DNA of 64,000 bases from contig JADJBP010000002.1 in assembly GCA_016703625.1 (NCBI GenBank), positions 186,001 to 250,000 of the forward strand, read 5' to 3'. Position numbers and translations under genes: made by a program. Below, piece after piece: positions 43,443 to 51,054 of this stretch. The stretch comes from Chitinophagaceae bacterium (GTDB taxonomy: Bacteria; Bacteroidota; Bacteroidia; Chitinophagales; Chitinophagaceae). Positions within the stretch are counted from its first letter, which is position 1. Every line of letters begins with the position of its first letter. A model generated the notes under the pieces. That model saw nothing but the letters and a program-made list of their open reading frames with translations. It was not told the origin of the DNA and made no database searches.

Positions 43443-43796
43443 TTAAAATACCAGCCCGCCTTCCCTTGCACCTTCGGCAACTGCTTTTACACGGCCATGA
43501 TAAATATATCCGCCACGGTCGAAAACAACTGTTGAAATACCCAGTTCCTTTGCCTTGATCGCAATGGCAGCACCTACCAGTTTACTTTTTTCGATCTTTG
43601 GTGCTTTTTGAGCAACGATATCTTTTTGCCTTGATGAAGCGGAAGCTAATGTTACGCCATTAGTGTCATCAATTAACTGGGCATAAATATCACTGTTGCT
43701 CCTGAAAACACTCAACCTTGGTTTTGCTGCAGCACCGCTGATCTTTTTACGGATGCGGTATTTGATTTTTACTCTTGCGCTACCTTTTGAATTCAT
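43443..43796 (-). CDS. rplR: 50S ribosomal protein L18
   Basis: 117 residues with KPRLSVFRSNSDIYAQLIDD and FDRGGYIYHGRVKAVAEGAR, which binds 5S rRNA. Separated from rplF upstream by an octad array. Confidence 0.97.
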   Translation of the reverse strand: MNSKGSARVKIKYRIRKKISGAAAKPRLSVFRSNSDIYAQLIDDTNGVTLASASSRQKDIVAQKAPKIEKSKLVGAAIAIKAKELGISTVVFDRGGYIYHGRVKAVAEGAREGGLVF

Positions 43797-43836
43797 GATC
43801 TTTATTTTTAAGTTTCCTGATTCTGCCAGGAATAAT

Positions 43837-43944
43837 GTAAATACGTTAATTGGTTAATACGTTAATTTGTTAATTAGTTAATCCGTCATTCTGATTCGCA
43901 ATACGTTTATACGGATTAACGAGTTAACGGATTAACGTTTTATT
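43837..43944. repeat. 8-bp tandem array with inverted second half, GTTAAT family
   Basis: Left octads GTAAATAC, GTTAATTG, GTTAATAC, GTTAATTT, GTTAATTA, GTTAATCC (43837-43884), a short interruption, then GTTTATAC, GGATTAAC, GAGTTAAC, GGATTAAC, GTTTTATT (43905-43944) in inverted sense. It ends at the rplF stop codon and uses the same units as 42535 and 23646. Confidence 0.92.
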
Positions 43945-44494
43945 TACCAGCTGATTTACCTGCTTTTCTTCTCAGTACTTCACCGGCAAACTTAACACCC
44001 TTACCCTTGTATGGTTCCGGCTTACGCAGGCTCCTGATCTTTGCACAAACCTGTCCGATCAGTTGTTTATCGATACTTTCGAAACTGATCATCGGGTTTT
44101 GTCCTTTTTCCTGAGAGGTAACTACAGATAATTCCTTCGGAATTTCAAAAATAATATTGTGCGAATATCCCAAAGCCATATCCAGTAAATTTCCCTGTGC
44201 AGATGCTTTATAACCAACACCTACCAGTTCCAGTTTTTTGGTATACCCTTCAGTAACACCTTTCACCATATTACCCACCAATGAACGGTATAAACCATGC
44301 ATGGCGCGGTGGCGTATCTGGTCGGTAGGACGGGTTACATGAACGATACCATCTTTGATCTCGATCTTCATATCCCTGTCCAGGGTTTCTTTCAGTTCAC
44401 CTTTTGGGCCTTTAACGGTAACTACATTTTCAGCATTCACTGTAATGGTTACCCCGTTCGGTACTTCAATCGGCTTTTTTCCTATTCTGCTCAT
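43940..44494 (-). CDS. rplF: 50S ribosomal protein L6
   Basis: 184 residues starting MSRIGKKPIEVPNGVTITV, with VTEGYTKKLELVGVGYKAS and the C-terminal KIRSLRKPEPYKGKGVKFAG motif. Located near the tRNA-binding side of the 50S subunit. Confidence 0.97.
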   Translation of the reverse strand: MSRIGKKPIEVPNGVTITVNAENVVTVKGPKGELKETLDRDMKIEIKDGIVHVTRPTDQIRHRAMHGLYRSLVGNMVKGVTEGYTKKLELVGVGYKASAQGNLLDMALGYSHNIIFEIPKELSVVTSQEKGQNPMISFESIDKQLIGQVCAKIRSLRKPEPYKGKGVKFAGEVLRRKAGKSAGK

Positions 44495-44568
44495 TGTCGG
44501 TTTTTTATTTTATTTATTATTCGATCTGTGTTCAGCCACGACTGAGGCTTAATTGTCAGATCATTTTT

Positions 44569-44678
44569 AGTATTCAGTATTCAGTATTTAGTATTTAGAT
44601 TGTAGTATTTAGATTGATTCAGTCTTTATACTAAATACTTTGTACTAAATACTTTTTAGTAAATACTTCTTAGTAAAT
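44569..44678. repeat. 7-bp array with inverted second half, AGTATTT/ACTAAAT
   Basis: Left units AGTATTC twice, AGTATTT twice, AGATTGT, AGTATTT, AGATTGA (44569-44617); right units ACTAAAT, ACTTTGT, ACTAAAT, ACTTTTT, AGTAAAT, ACTTCTT, AGTAAAT (44630-44678). The right arm is the reverse complement of the left, including the odd unit (AGATTGT against ACTTTGT). It overlaps the last codons and stop of rpsH. Confidence 0.92.
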
Positions 44679-45068
44679 ATTGCAAAGCACTTCTCCGCCC
44701 ACATTCTGTGCCTTTGCTTCCTTATCCGTCATTACACCTTTTGATGTAGAAACGATTGCAACACCCAAACCATTCTTAACACGCTTGAAATCACCTGGTT
44801 TTGCATACGTACGCAAACCCGGGCGGCTCACCCTTTCCAGGCTCTGAATAACAGGCAGCTTGGTAGCGGCATCATATTTCAGGGCGATCTTGATCAGCCC
44901 CTGTTTGTTGTCATCTTCAAATTTGTATTTTAAGATGTAGCCTTTATCGTACAGGATCTCTGTGATACGCTTTTTCAGATTGCTGGCAGGTATTTCTACA
45001 ATACGATGATTCGCCATCTGTGCGTTACGGATTCTTGTTAAATAATCTGCTATTGGATCAGTAACCAT
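44670..45068 (-). CDS. rpsH: 30S ribosomal protein S8
   Basis: 132 residues: MVTDPIADYLTRIRNAQMAN, the core LKYDAATKLPVIQSLERVSR and VAIVSTSKGVMTDKEAKAQN. Ends ...GEVLCNIY, its last codons lying in the heptad array at 44569. S8 is the translational regulator of the spc operon in other bacteria. Confidence 0.97.
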   Translation of the reverse strand: MVTDPIADYLTRIRNAQMANHRIVEIPASNLKKRITEILYDKGYILKYKFEDDNKQGLIKIALKYDAATKLPVIQSLERVSRPGLRTYAKPGDFKRVKNGLGVAIVSTSKGVMTDKEAKAQNVGGEVLCNIY

Positions 45069-45121
45069 TGTTATTTCGTTAATTGATTAAAAAATTTTTT
45101 TTACAATGCGATATCCTCTTT

Positions 45122-45207
45122 TGGATACTTGATACCTGATTCTTGATACCTGATTGCTGCTTGAAATTCGTGAGCGTTTATCCAGTATCCAGTATCCAGT
45201 ATCGGCC
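45122..45207. repeat. 7-bp array pair, TTGATAC and ATCCAGT families
   Basis: Left units TGGATAC, TTGATAC, CTGATTC, TTGATAC, CTGATTG, CTGCTTG (45122-45163); right units ATCCAGT three times and ATCGGCC (45180-45207). The right arm is roughly complementary to the left (GGATACT). Spacer between rpsH and rpsN. Confidence 0.88.
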
Positions 45208-45215
45208 TTCGGCCT

Positions 45216-45485
45216 CTACCAGCTTGCTTTGGTAATGCCCGGAATTTTTCCCTGCAATGCCATATCACGGAACATGTTCCTGGATAATCCAAAATGTCTC
45301 ATATAACCTCTTGGGCGGCCTGTAAGCTGGCAACGGTTCTTTAAACGTACCGGGGAAGCATTCTTTGGTAAAAGGTCCAAAGCTGCATAATCGCCGGCCG
45401 CTTTTAAAGCAGCTCTTTTATCAGCATACTTAGCAACCATTTTTTCCCGCTTTCTCTGCCTGGCTTCAATTGATTTTTTTGCCAT
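45216..45485 (-). CDS. rpsN: 30S ribosomal protein S14 (long, zinc-free form)
   Basis: 89 residues, MAKKSIEARQRKREKMVAKY to the end GKIPGITKASW, with NRCQLTGRPRGYMRHFGLSR. It lacks the CxxC pairs of the short zinc form. A heptad array follows its stop. Confidence 0.96.
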   Translation of the reverse strand: MAKKSIEARQRKREKMVAKYADKRAALKAAGDYAALDLLPKNASPVRLKNRCQLTGRPRGYMRHFGLSRNMFRDMALQGKIPGITKASW

Positions 45486-45521
45486 AATTTCTGTTTGTTA
45501 ATTGTTATTTCTTAATGGTTT

Positions 45522-46079
45522 TTAAAAGGCATTACCTTTAAGTTTTTCTTTAAGCAATTCAAATGCTTCTTCATTGGTTCCGGCTGTTGTTACAAATGTG
45601 ATATCCAGCCCGGTGATCTTATTCACCTTGTCGATATCGATCTCCGGGAAAATGATCTGCTCGGTAACACCCAGGGTGTAGTTTCCACGGCCGTCGAACG
45701 ACTTGTCGTTGATACCTTTGAAATCACGTACACGCGGCAATGATACCGATACCAGCCTGTCCAGGAATTCATACATCTTAACTCCACGCAGCGTAACCCT
45801 TGCACCGATCGGCATATCCTTACGCAGCTTAAAGTTTGAGATGTCTTTCTTTGACATGGTGGCCACTGCTTTCTGACCGGTTATATTGGTTAACTCGTCA
45901 ATGGCAATGTCGATCAGCTTCTTGTCTGTTACGGCACCGTTCACACCACGATTCAAACAGATCTTGGTTAATCTTGGCGCCTGCATTACAGTTTTATAAC
46001 TGAATTTTTTCATTAAAGCAGGTACCAAATCTTTTTTGTCCATTTCTGCTAACCTTGGCTTTGTTGTTGATGTGCTCAT
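45522..46079 (-). CDS. rplE: 50S ribosomal protein L5
   Basis: 185 residues with KICLNRGVNGAVTDKKLIDI, RVTLRGVKMYEFLDRLVSVS and the 5S-binding RDFKGINDKSFDGRGNYTLG. Its ATG overlaps the rplX stop in TAATG, so translation is coupled. Confidence 0.97.
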   Translation of the reverse strand: MSTSTTKPRLAEMDKKDLVPALMKKFSYKTVMQAPRLTKICLNRGVNGAVTDKKLIDIAIDELTNITGQKAVATMSKKDISNFKLRKDMPIGARVTLRGVKMYEFLDRLVSVSLPRVRDFKGINDKSFDGRGNYTLGVTEQIIFPEIDIDKVNKITGLDITFVTTAGTNEEAFELLKEKLKGNAF

Positions 46080-46417
46080 TATTTGATTACCTCCCCTGAT
46101 TTTTTTGCAATTCTTACTAATTTACCGTTTTCCCTGGTGCGCTTAACCTTTGTTGGCCCACCTGCCTTGGCATCCCAAAGCATCACATTACTGATGGCGA
46201 TAGGCGCTTCCACTTTCACAATACCGCCTTTGGTATTCTGAGAAGTTGGCTTGGTATGCTTGGTTACGATGTTTACACCTTCTACCAATACACGGTTCTT
46301 TTCTGAAATAATTTCCAACACTTTACGTGGCTTCTTCAGATCCTTATCCTCACCGGTAATAACCACTACCGTGTCGCCTTTCCTGATGTTGAACTTTGGT
46401 TTAAATCTTGTACTCAT
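46079..46417 (-). CDS. rplX: 50S ribosomal protein L24
   Basis: 112 residues with the KOW motif KKGDTVVVITGEDKDLKKPRK-like start (FNIRKGDTVVVITGEDK) and GVNIVTKHTKPTSQNTKGGI. An assembly initiator of the 50S subunit. Overlaps rplE by 1 nt. Confidence 0.97.
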   Translation of the reverse strand: MSTRFKPKFNIRKGDTVVVITGEDKDLKKPRKVLEIISEKNRVLVEGVNIVTKHTKPTSQNTKGGIVKVEAPIAISNVMLWDAKAGGPTKVKRTRENGKLVRIAKKSGEVIK

Positions 46418-46431
46418 TTTATTTTGTTTGC

Positions 46432-46515
46432 AAAGTCAAAAATCAAAAGTCAAAAGTCAAAATCTGGATAATGCTTTTGCTCTCTATTTTTTACTTTTTA
46501 TTTTTTACTTTTTAC
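46432..46515. repeat. 7-bp array pair, AAAGTCA and TTTTTAC
   Basis: Left units AAAGTCA, AAAATCA, AAAGTCA, AAAGTCA, AAATCTG (46432-46466); right units TTTTTAC, TTTTTAT, TTTTTAC, TTTTTAC (46488-46515), largely complementary. It ends exactly before the rplN stop codon. Confidence 0.85.
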
Positions 46516-46884
46516 TTACAGAACTTCCGGGGCCAGGGAAATGATCTTCATGTAACCTTTATCCCTTAATTCACGGGCCACCGGCCCAAAAATACGGGTA
46601 CCCCTTGGCTCGTCTGATGCACTTAATAATACAACCGCATTATCATCAAAACGGATATAAGAACCATCTTTACGACGTAACTTATTTTTCGTTCTTACAA
46701 TAACAGCCTTGCTTACTGTTCCTTTTTTAATACCACCTGCGGGCATCGCATCTTTTACAGTAACCACTATTTTATCACCGATCCTTGCATAGTCCTGGCC
46801 ACTGTTGCCAAGTACACGGATACACAGTACTTCTTTGGCACCACTGTTGTCCGCTACGTTTAATCTGCTTTCTTGCTGTATCAT
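46516..46884 (-). CDS. rplN: 50S ribosomal protein L14
   Basis: 122 residues: MIQQESRLNVADNSGAKEVL, the family start, and GDKIVVTVKDAMPAGGIKKG. Sits at the subunit interface. Flanked by heptad arrays on both sides. Confidence 0.97.
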   Translation of the reverse strand: MIQQESRLNVADNSGAKEVLCIRVLGNSGQDYARIGDKIVVTVKDAMPAGGIKKGTVSKAVIVRTKNKLRRKDGSYIRFDDNAVVLLSASDEPRGTRIFGPVARELRDKGYMKIISLAPEVL

Positions 46885-46894
46885 CTTATTTAAT

Positions 46895-46964
46895 GTTTGT
46901 AGTTTGTGGTTTGTTGTTTGTTGTCAGGGTTTCTCAACCACAAACTACCAACTACAAACCGTAA
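46895..46964. repeat. 7-bp array with inverted second half, GTTTGTA/ACTACAA
   Basis: Ten consecutive 7-bp steps: GTTTGTA, GTTTGTG, GTTTGTT twice, two non-repeat steps (GTCAGGG, TTTCTCA), then ACCACAA, ACTACCA, ACTACAA, ACCGTAA. The second half is the reverse complement of the first, giving a long hairpin between rpsQ and rplN. Confidence 0.93.
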
Positions 46965-46969
46965 ATTTT

Positions 46970-47224
46970 TTATTTCACTTTTTCAACAACCTCAACCAGT
47001 CTCCAGCGCTTTGTTTTACTCAAAGGGCGGCTTTCCATGATCTTAACTGTATCCCCGATGCTGCACTCATTCTTTTCATCATGCGCATGGAATTTCGTAG
47101 ATTTTTTTACGAACTTACCATACAACGGGTGCTTTACCTTACGCTCAACACTAACGGTGATGGTCTTATCCATTTTGTTGCTGGATACCACCCCTAATTT
47201 TGTTTTTCTTAAATTTCTTTCCAC
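46970..47224 (-). CDS. rpsQ: 30S ribosomal protein S17
   Basis: 84 residues: GVVSSNKMDKTITVSVERKV and HPLYGKFVKKSTKFHAHDEK, GDTVKIMESRPLSKTKRWRL. Primary 16S rRNA-binding protein. 23 bp downstream of rpmC. Confidence 0.97.
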   Translation of the reverse strand: MERNLRKTKLGVVSSNKMDKTITVSVERKVKHPLYGKFVKKSTKFHAHDEKNECSIGDTVKIMESRPLSKTKRWRLVEVVEKVK

Positions 47225-47247
47225 TTTTTAATAGTTTTAAGGATTTA

Positions 47248-47457
47248 TTAAAATCCTGCCTGTACTTTTTTTAATTGTGTTTTCAACCGGGCGATATCCC
47301 TTCTTAAAGAGCGGATACTTTGCGGGTTCTCCAGTGGAGAAATTGCATGGGCAAATGAAAGCTTTTTCATACGCAATTCATCTTCAGCAATCTTTGCTTT
47401 CAGGTCTGCTTCATTCAGATCTTTCAGGCTATTTAAAAAATCAACTTTCTTTAACAT
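47248..47457 (-). CDS. rpmC: 50S ribosomal protein L29
   Basis: 69 residues, two-helix protein, with LNEADLKAKIAEDELRMKKL, SFAHAISPLENPQSIRSLRR and DIARLKTQLKK. Located at the exit tunnel. Confidence 0.96.
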   Translation of the reverse strand: MLKKVDFLNSLKDLNEADLKAKIAEDELRMKKLSFAHAISPLENPQSIRSLRRDIARLKTQLKKVQAGF

Positions 47458-47490
47458 GATACTTCTATTTGATAATTTCTTTGTTCAGTT

Positions 47491-47910
47491 TTATGCTTTG
47501 TAATCGTGACGAACTACAAATTTTGTCTGGATCGGTAATTTCTGTGCAGCTAAAGCAAATGCTTCTTTAGCAACCTGCATGGGTACACCATCGCACTCAA
47601 ACAGGATCCTTCCCGGCTGTACAACAGCTGCCCAACCTTCGGGGTTACCTTTACCTTTACCCATCCTTACCTCTGCAGGTTTTGCCGTGATCGGCTTGTC
47701 AGGGAATATCCGGATCCAAACATTTCCTTCACGTTTCATGTGACGCGTCATAGCCTGGCGTGCACTCTCGATCTGGCGGGCGCTCATCCAAACCTCATCC
47801 AATGCTTTTAATCCAAAGGTTCCAAATGCCAGGGTTGCTCCACGCTTGGTATCGCCTTTCATCATTCCTCTCTGAGCCTTTCTGTGTTTACTTCTTTTTG
47901 GTGCTAACAT
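47491..47910 (-). CDS. rplP: 50S ribosomal protein L16
   Basis: 139 residues: MLAPKRSKHRKAQRGMMKGD, ARQAMTRHMKREGNVWIRIF, PDKPITAKPAEVRMGKGKG. Contacts the tRNA elbow at the A site. Confidence 0.97.
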   Translation of the reverse strand: MLAPKRSKHRKAQRGMMKGDTKRGATLAFGTFGLKALDEVWMSARQIESARQAMTRHMKREGNVWIRIFPDKPITAKPAEVRMGKGKGNPEGWAAVVQPGRILFECDGVPMQVAKEAFALAAQKLPIQTKFVVRHDYKA

Positions 47911-47918
47911 CTTATTTC

Positions 47919-48055
47919 GATTTTTGATCTTAGATTGGAGATTTTAGATTTTCTATATCTCTTACCTAATTTCTAATTCTTAAATAGTTTTATTGTGCTT
48001 GCAAATCTAAAACCTGCCTGCCGGTAGGCAAGTCGTAAATCTGCAATCTTAAATC
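47919..48055. repeat. 7-bp array pair with a GC-rich palindrome between, GATTTTA family
   Basis: Left units GATTTTT, GATCTTA, GATTGGA, GATTTTA, GATTTTC (47919-47953); right units GTAAATC, TGCAATC, TTAAATC (48035-48055) in inverted sense. Between them lies GCCTGCCGGTAGGC (48016-48029), a palindrome-like element. Confidence 0.85.
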
Positions 48056-48060
48056 TTCAT

Positions 48061-48855
48061 TTATCTTCTTCCGCCACCGCCACGGTTTCCACCGCCGCCG
48101 CCGCCTCTTCTATCTCCACCGCCGCCGCCACCGCGCCTGTCATCCCTTCTGTCAAATCCGGCACTTGGCCTGTCTCCGATTTCTTTTCCGCCACCTGCGA
48201 TCACATTTGGATTGAGATCACGCTTACCTAAAACCTCACCTTTACAGATCCAGACCTTAATACCTATTTTACCATAAACGGTCAAAGCAAATACATTCGC
48301 ATAATCAATATCCATACGTAAAGTATGTAATGGTGTACGGCCCTGCTTGATTTCTTCACTACGTGCGATCTCTGCACCACCCAAACGGCCACCAACTTTT
48401 ACCTTAATACCTTCGGCACCCATACGCAGTGCAGAAGCGATCGACATTTTTATCGCTCTTTTGTAGTTGATCCTGTTCTCCAGCTGGCGTGCAATGGTAT
48501 CGGCTACGATATTTGCATCCAGTTCCGGACGGCGGATCTCCAGGATGTTGATCTGCACATCATCTTTACCACACAGTTTCTTCAACTCTTCCTTGATCCT
48601 GTCTACTTCTCCACCACCTTTACCAATGATGATACCTGGCTTTGATGTGTGAATGGTAACGATCAGTTTATTCAACGTACGCTCAATAACGATCTTTGAG
48701 ATACCACCTTTGTTGATACGGGCATTCAGGTAATTCCTGATCTTGTTGTCCTCGATCAGTTTTTTAGGATATTCCGTTTTGCTGGCAAACCAGTTGCTGT
48801 CCCATCCACGGATGATGCCTAACCTTAAGCCTATCGGATTTGTTTTTTGACCCAT
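48061..48855 (-). CDS. rpsC: 30S ribosomal protein S3 with RGG-rich tail
   Basis: 264 residues: MGQKTNPIGLRLGIIRGWDS, KH domain TSKPGIIIGKGGGEVDRIKE, and GRLGGAEIARSEEIKQGRTP. After the conserved end (about residue 220) comes a low-complexity extension of about 40 residues with DRRDDRRGGGGGGDRRGGGG pattern, an RGG-box-like tail that E. coli S3 lacks. Part of the mRNA entry site; the tail would reach toward incoming mRNA. Confidence 0.96.
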   Translation of the reverse strand: MGQKTNPIGLRLGIIRGWDSNWFASKTEYPKKLIEDNKIRNYLNARINKGGISKIVIERTLNKLIVTIHTSKPGIIIGKGGGEVDRIKEELKKLCGKDDVQINILEIRRPELDANIVADTIARQLENRINYKRAIKMSIASALRMGAEGIKVKVGGRLGGAEIARSEEIKQGRTPLHTLRMDIDYANVFALTVYGKIGIKVWICKGEVLGKRDLNPNVIAGGGKEIGDRPSAGFDRRDDRRGGGGGGDRRGGGGGGNRGGGGRR

Positions 48856-48874
48856 TTTCTTTTGTAATTATTGG

Positions 48875-49330
48875 TTATTTTGTACCAGTTTCTTTTTTAG
48901 TTCTTGTTTTCTTCGGAGCAGTTGCTACCGGTGCTTCAACGGCTACCGCTTCTGCCTTTTCAACCTTGGCCGGCTTTGCTGATTTTACAGAAACACCTGC
49001 ATTATCAACGATAACGGTTACATGATTACTGCGTTTGCGAACCCTGTATCCACGACCCTGCGGTGCAGGACGCATACGTTTGATCACCCTTGCCGCATCC
49101 ACCATGATCGTTTTTACAACCAGTGTACTTTCATCGCCTGATTCATTCTTCTGTTTCCAGTTGTTGATGGCTGATAATACCAGCTTACGTAAAGGAACAG
49201 CCGGGTGTTTTGGATTGTGTTCCAGAACAGCCAATGCTTTTTCAACCTCCATTCCACGGATCAGGTCAACCAGCAAACGCATTTTGCGTGGCGATGTGGG
49301 GTAATTATTCAATTTTGCTACTGCTTCCAT
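48875..49330 (-). CDS. rplV: 50S ribosomal protein L22 with Ala/Lys-rich tail
   Basis: 151 residues: KLNNYPTSPRKMRLLVDLIR, then ARVIKRMRPAPQGRGYRVRK with the tunnel hairpin. The last 38 residues (VKSAKPAKVEKAEAVAVEAP and following) are a low-complexity Ala/Val/Lys extension beyond the usual length of about 112. Confidence 0.96.
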   Translation of the reverse strand: MEAVAKLNNYPTSPRKMRLLVDLIRGMEVEKALAVLEHNPKHPAVPLRKLVLSAINNWKQKNESGDESTLVVKTIMVDAARVIKRMRPAPQGRGYRVRKRSNHVTVIVDNAGVSVKSAKPAKVEKAEAVAVEAPVATAPKKTRTKKETGTK

Positions 49331-49337
49331 TTTTATT

Positions 49338-49400
49338 AAGTTGTAAGTGGTAAGTTTTAAGCTGTAAGTAGAATACTTATAACTTAGTACTTATTACTTT
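49338..49400. repeat. 7-bp array with inverted second half, AAGTTGT/ACTTA
   Basis: Nine consecutive 7-bp steps: AAGTTGT, AAGTGGT, AAGTTTT, AAGCTGT, AAGTAGA, then ATACTTA, TAACTTA, GTACTTA, TTACTTT, the last four being the inverse motif TAAGTnn. It fills the spacer between rplV and rpsS completely. Confidence 0.92.
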
Positions 49401-49673
49401 TTATACAATTTTCTTACTTGAGTGACCTCTGAAATTCCTGGTTGGTGCAAATTCACCTAATTTATGACCCACCATGAATTCTGTTACATACACGGGGATG
49501 AATTTATTCCCGTTATGCACCGCAAATGTCTGTCCTACAAAATCCGGTGTGATGGTACTTCTCCTGCTCCAGGTTTTAATTACCCCTTTTTTGCTTTTTC
49601 CTTCTATCATTGCAGCAACTTTAGCATCAAGCTTAGCTTCTACATAAGGACCTTTTTTTAACGAACGAGCCAT
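49401..49673 (-). CDS. rpsS: 30S ribosomal protein S19
   Basis: 90 residues: MARSLKKGPYVEAKLDAKVA, TWSRRSTITPDFVGQTFAVH, MVGHKLGEFAPTRNFRGHS. Forms a complex with S13 at the 30S head. Confidence 0.97.
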   Translation of the reverse strand: MARSLKKGPYVEAKLDAKVAAMIEGKSKKGVIKTWSRRSTITPDFVGQTFAVHNGNKFIPVYVTEFMVGHKLGEFAPTRNFRGHSSKKIV

Positions 49674-49677
49674 GTTT

Positions 49678-49740
49678 AATTTTAGATTTGTGATTTACAA
49701 TTTCAGATTTGGAAGAACCGCCTCTTAAATTTCAATCTTG
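49678..49740. repeat. 7-bp array, GATTTGT family
   Basis: Units AATTTTA, GATTTGT, GATTTAC, AATTTCA, GATTTGG (49678-49712), with a short inverse segment TTAAATTTCAATC near 49724. It starts 4 bp upstream of the rpsS start codon, between rpsS and rplB. Confidence 0.8.
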
Positions 49741-49789
49741 TTTATTTGCCCTGCTTAATAAAGCGGGACCATTTTAACTTTATTATTTA

Positions 49790-50629
49790 TCAGTTTGGTA
49801 ATTTCTTACCGTTTCTCCTGGTTATGATCAGTTTACTTGAGCCTTTGCCTTTTGTACGTGTGATCTGGCCCTTTGCATATTTACCTTTACGGCTGCGCGG
49901 GTGACCACCTGAAGCCCTTCCTTCACCACCACCCATCGGGTGATCTACCGGGTTCATCGCTACTGCTCTTGTACGTGGACGGATACCTTTCCAGCGGTTA
50001 CGGCCGGCTTTACCCATACTCTCCAAACTGTGATCGCTGTTGCTTACAACACCTACGGTTGCATAACATTTGATCAGCACTTTTCTTAACTCACCACTCG
50101 GCATTTTTAATATCGCGTACTTTTCTTCTTTATTACTTAACTGGGCCGATGTTCCTGCACTGCGTACAAGTATTCCACCCTGTCCCGGCTGCATTTCAAT
50201 GTTGTGAACGTTTGTACCCAATGGCATGTTCTTGAACATCAGTGCATTTCCCAATTCCGGTGCAACGGCATCCCCGCTTACAACGGTTTGGCCTACCTGC
50301 AATCCCTGTGGAGCAATGATGTAACGCTTTTCACCATCGGCATAATTCAATAAAGCGATAAAAGCGGTACGGTTCGGATCATACTCGATGGTCTTTACAG
50401 TAGCCGGAATATCTTTTTTATCTCTTTTAAAATCAACGATACGGTACATGGTCTTGTTTCCACCACCCATGTAGCGCATGGACCTTCTGCCCTGGGAGTT
50501 ACGGCCGGCTGTATTCTTTTGCGGTTCAAGCAAAGATTTTTCCGGAACGTTTGTGGTAATCTCTTCGTAAGCATTACCAATTCTCCACCTGGTTCCTGCT
50601 GTTGTCGGTTTGTATTTTCTTAGTGCCAT
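49790..50629 (-). CDS. rplB: 50S ribosomal protein L2
   Basis: 279 residues: MALRKYKPTTAGTRWRIGNA, GRNSQGRRSMRYMGGGNKTM and the peptidyl-transferase-near VAMNPVDHPMGGGEGRASGG with its conserved His. Confidence 0.97.
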   Translation of the reverse strand: MALRKYKPTTAGTRWRIGNAYEEITTNVPEKSLLEPQKNTAGRNSQGRRSMRYMGGGNKTMYRIVDFKRDKKDIPATVKTIEYDPNRTAFIALLNYADGEKRYIIAPQGLQVGQTVVSGDAVAPELGNALMFKNMPLGTNVHNIEMQPGQGGILVRSAGTSAQLSNKEEKYAILKMPSGELRKVLIKCYATVGVVSNSDHSLESMGKAGRNRWKGIRPRTRAVAMNPVDHPMGGGEGRASGGHPRSRKGKYAKGQITRTKGKGSSKLIITRRNGKKLPN

Positions 50630-50724
50630 TGTTTGTTATTTTTTCAATTTTTGCGGTAATTGAATACCATTCATTAATTAATTATTGTCTTGCCTTTTTT
50701 CCTGTCCTTTGACAGAATAAGGGA

Positions 50725-51027
50725 CTATACACCGCTGCCGTACAGGTCAATTGTTTCCCCTTCAGCTACAGTTACGATCGCTTTCTTTTTAGCAGGCTTG
50801 CGGCCAACGATATAACCGGCCTTGGTGTATTTTGATTTTGCTTTTGAAGGCACCACCATGGTATTCACCTGGTCAACCGTTACACCATAAAAACTTTCAA
50901 CAGCCTTTTTTATCTCCAGCTTATTCGCTTTCCTGTCCACTACAAAAGAGTAACGGTTCATTTTTTCTGATTGCTTATTGGCTTTCTCAGATAAAATCGG
51001 TTTTATTAATACATCAGACTGTTTCAT
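50725..51027 (-). CDS. rplW: 50S ribosomal protein L23
   Basis: 100 residues: VLIKPILSEKANKQSEKMNR, FVVDRKANKLEIKKAVESFY, VNTMVVPSKAKSKYTKAGY. Binding platform at the tunnel exit for SRP and trigger factor. Confidence 0.97.
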   Translation of the reverse strand: MKQSDVLIKPILSEKANKQSEKMNRYSFVVDRKANKLEIKKAVESFYGVTVDQVNTMVVPSKAKSKYTKAGYIVGRKPAKKKAIVTVAEGETIDLYGSGV

Positions 51028-51054
51028 TCGTCTTTTAATTTATTAGTTTCTTAA

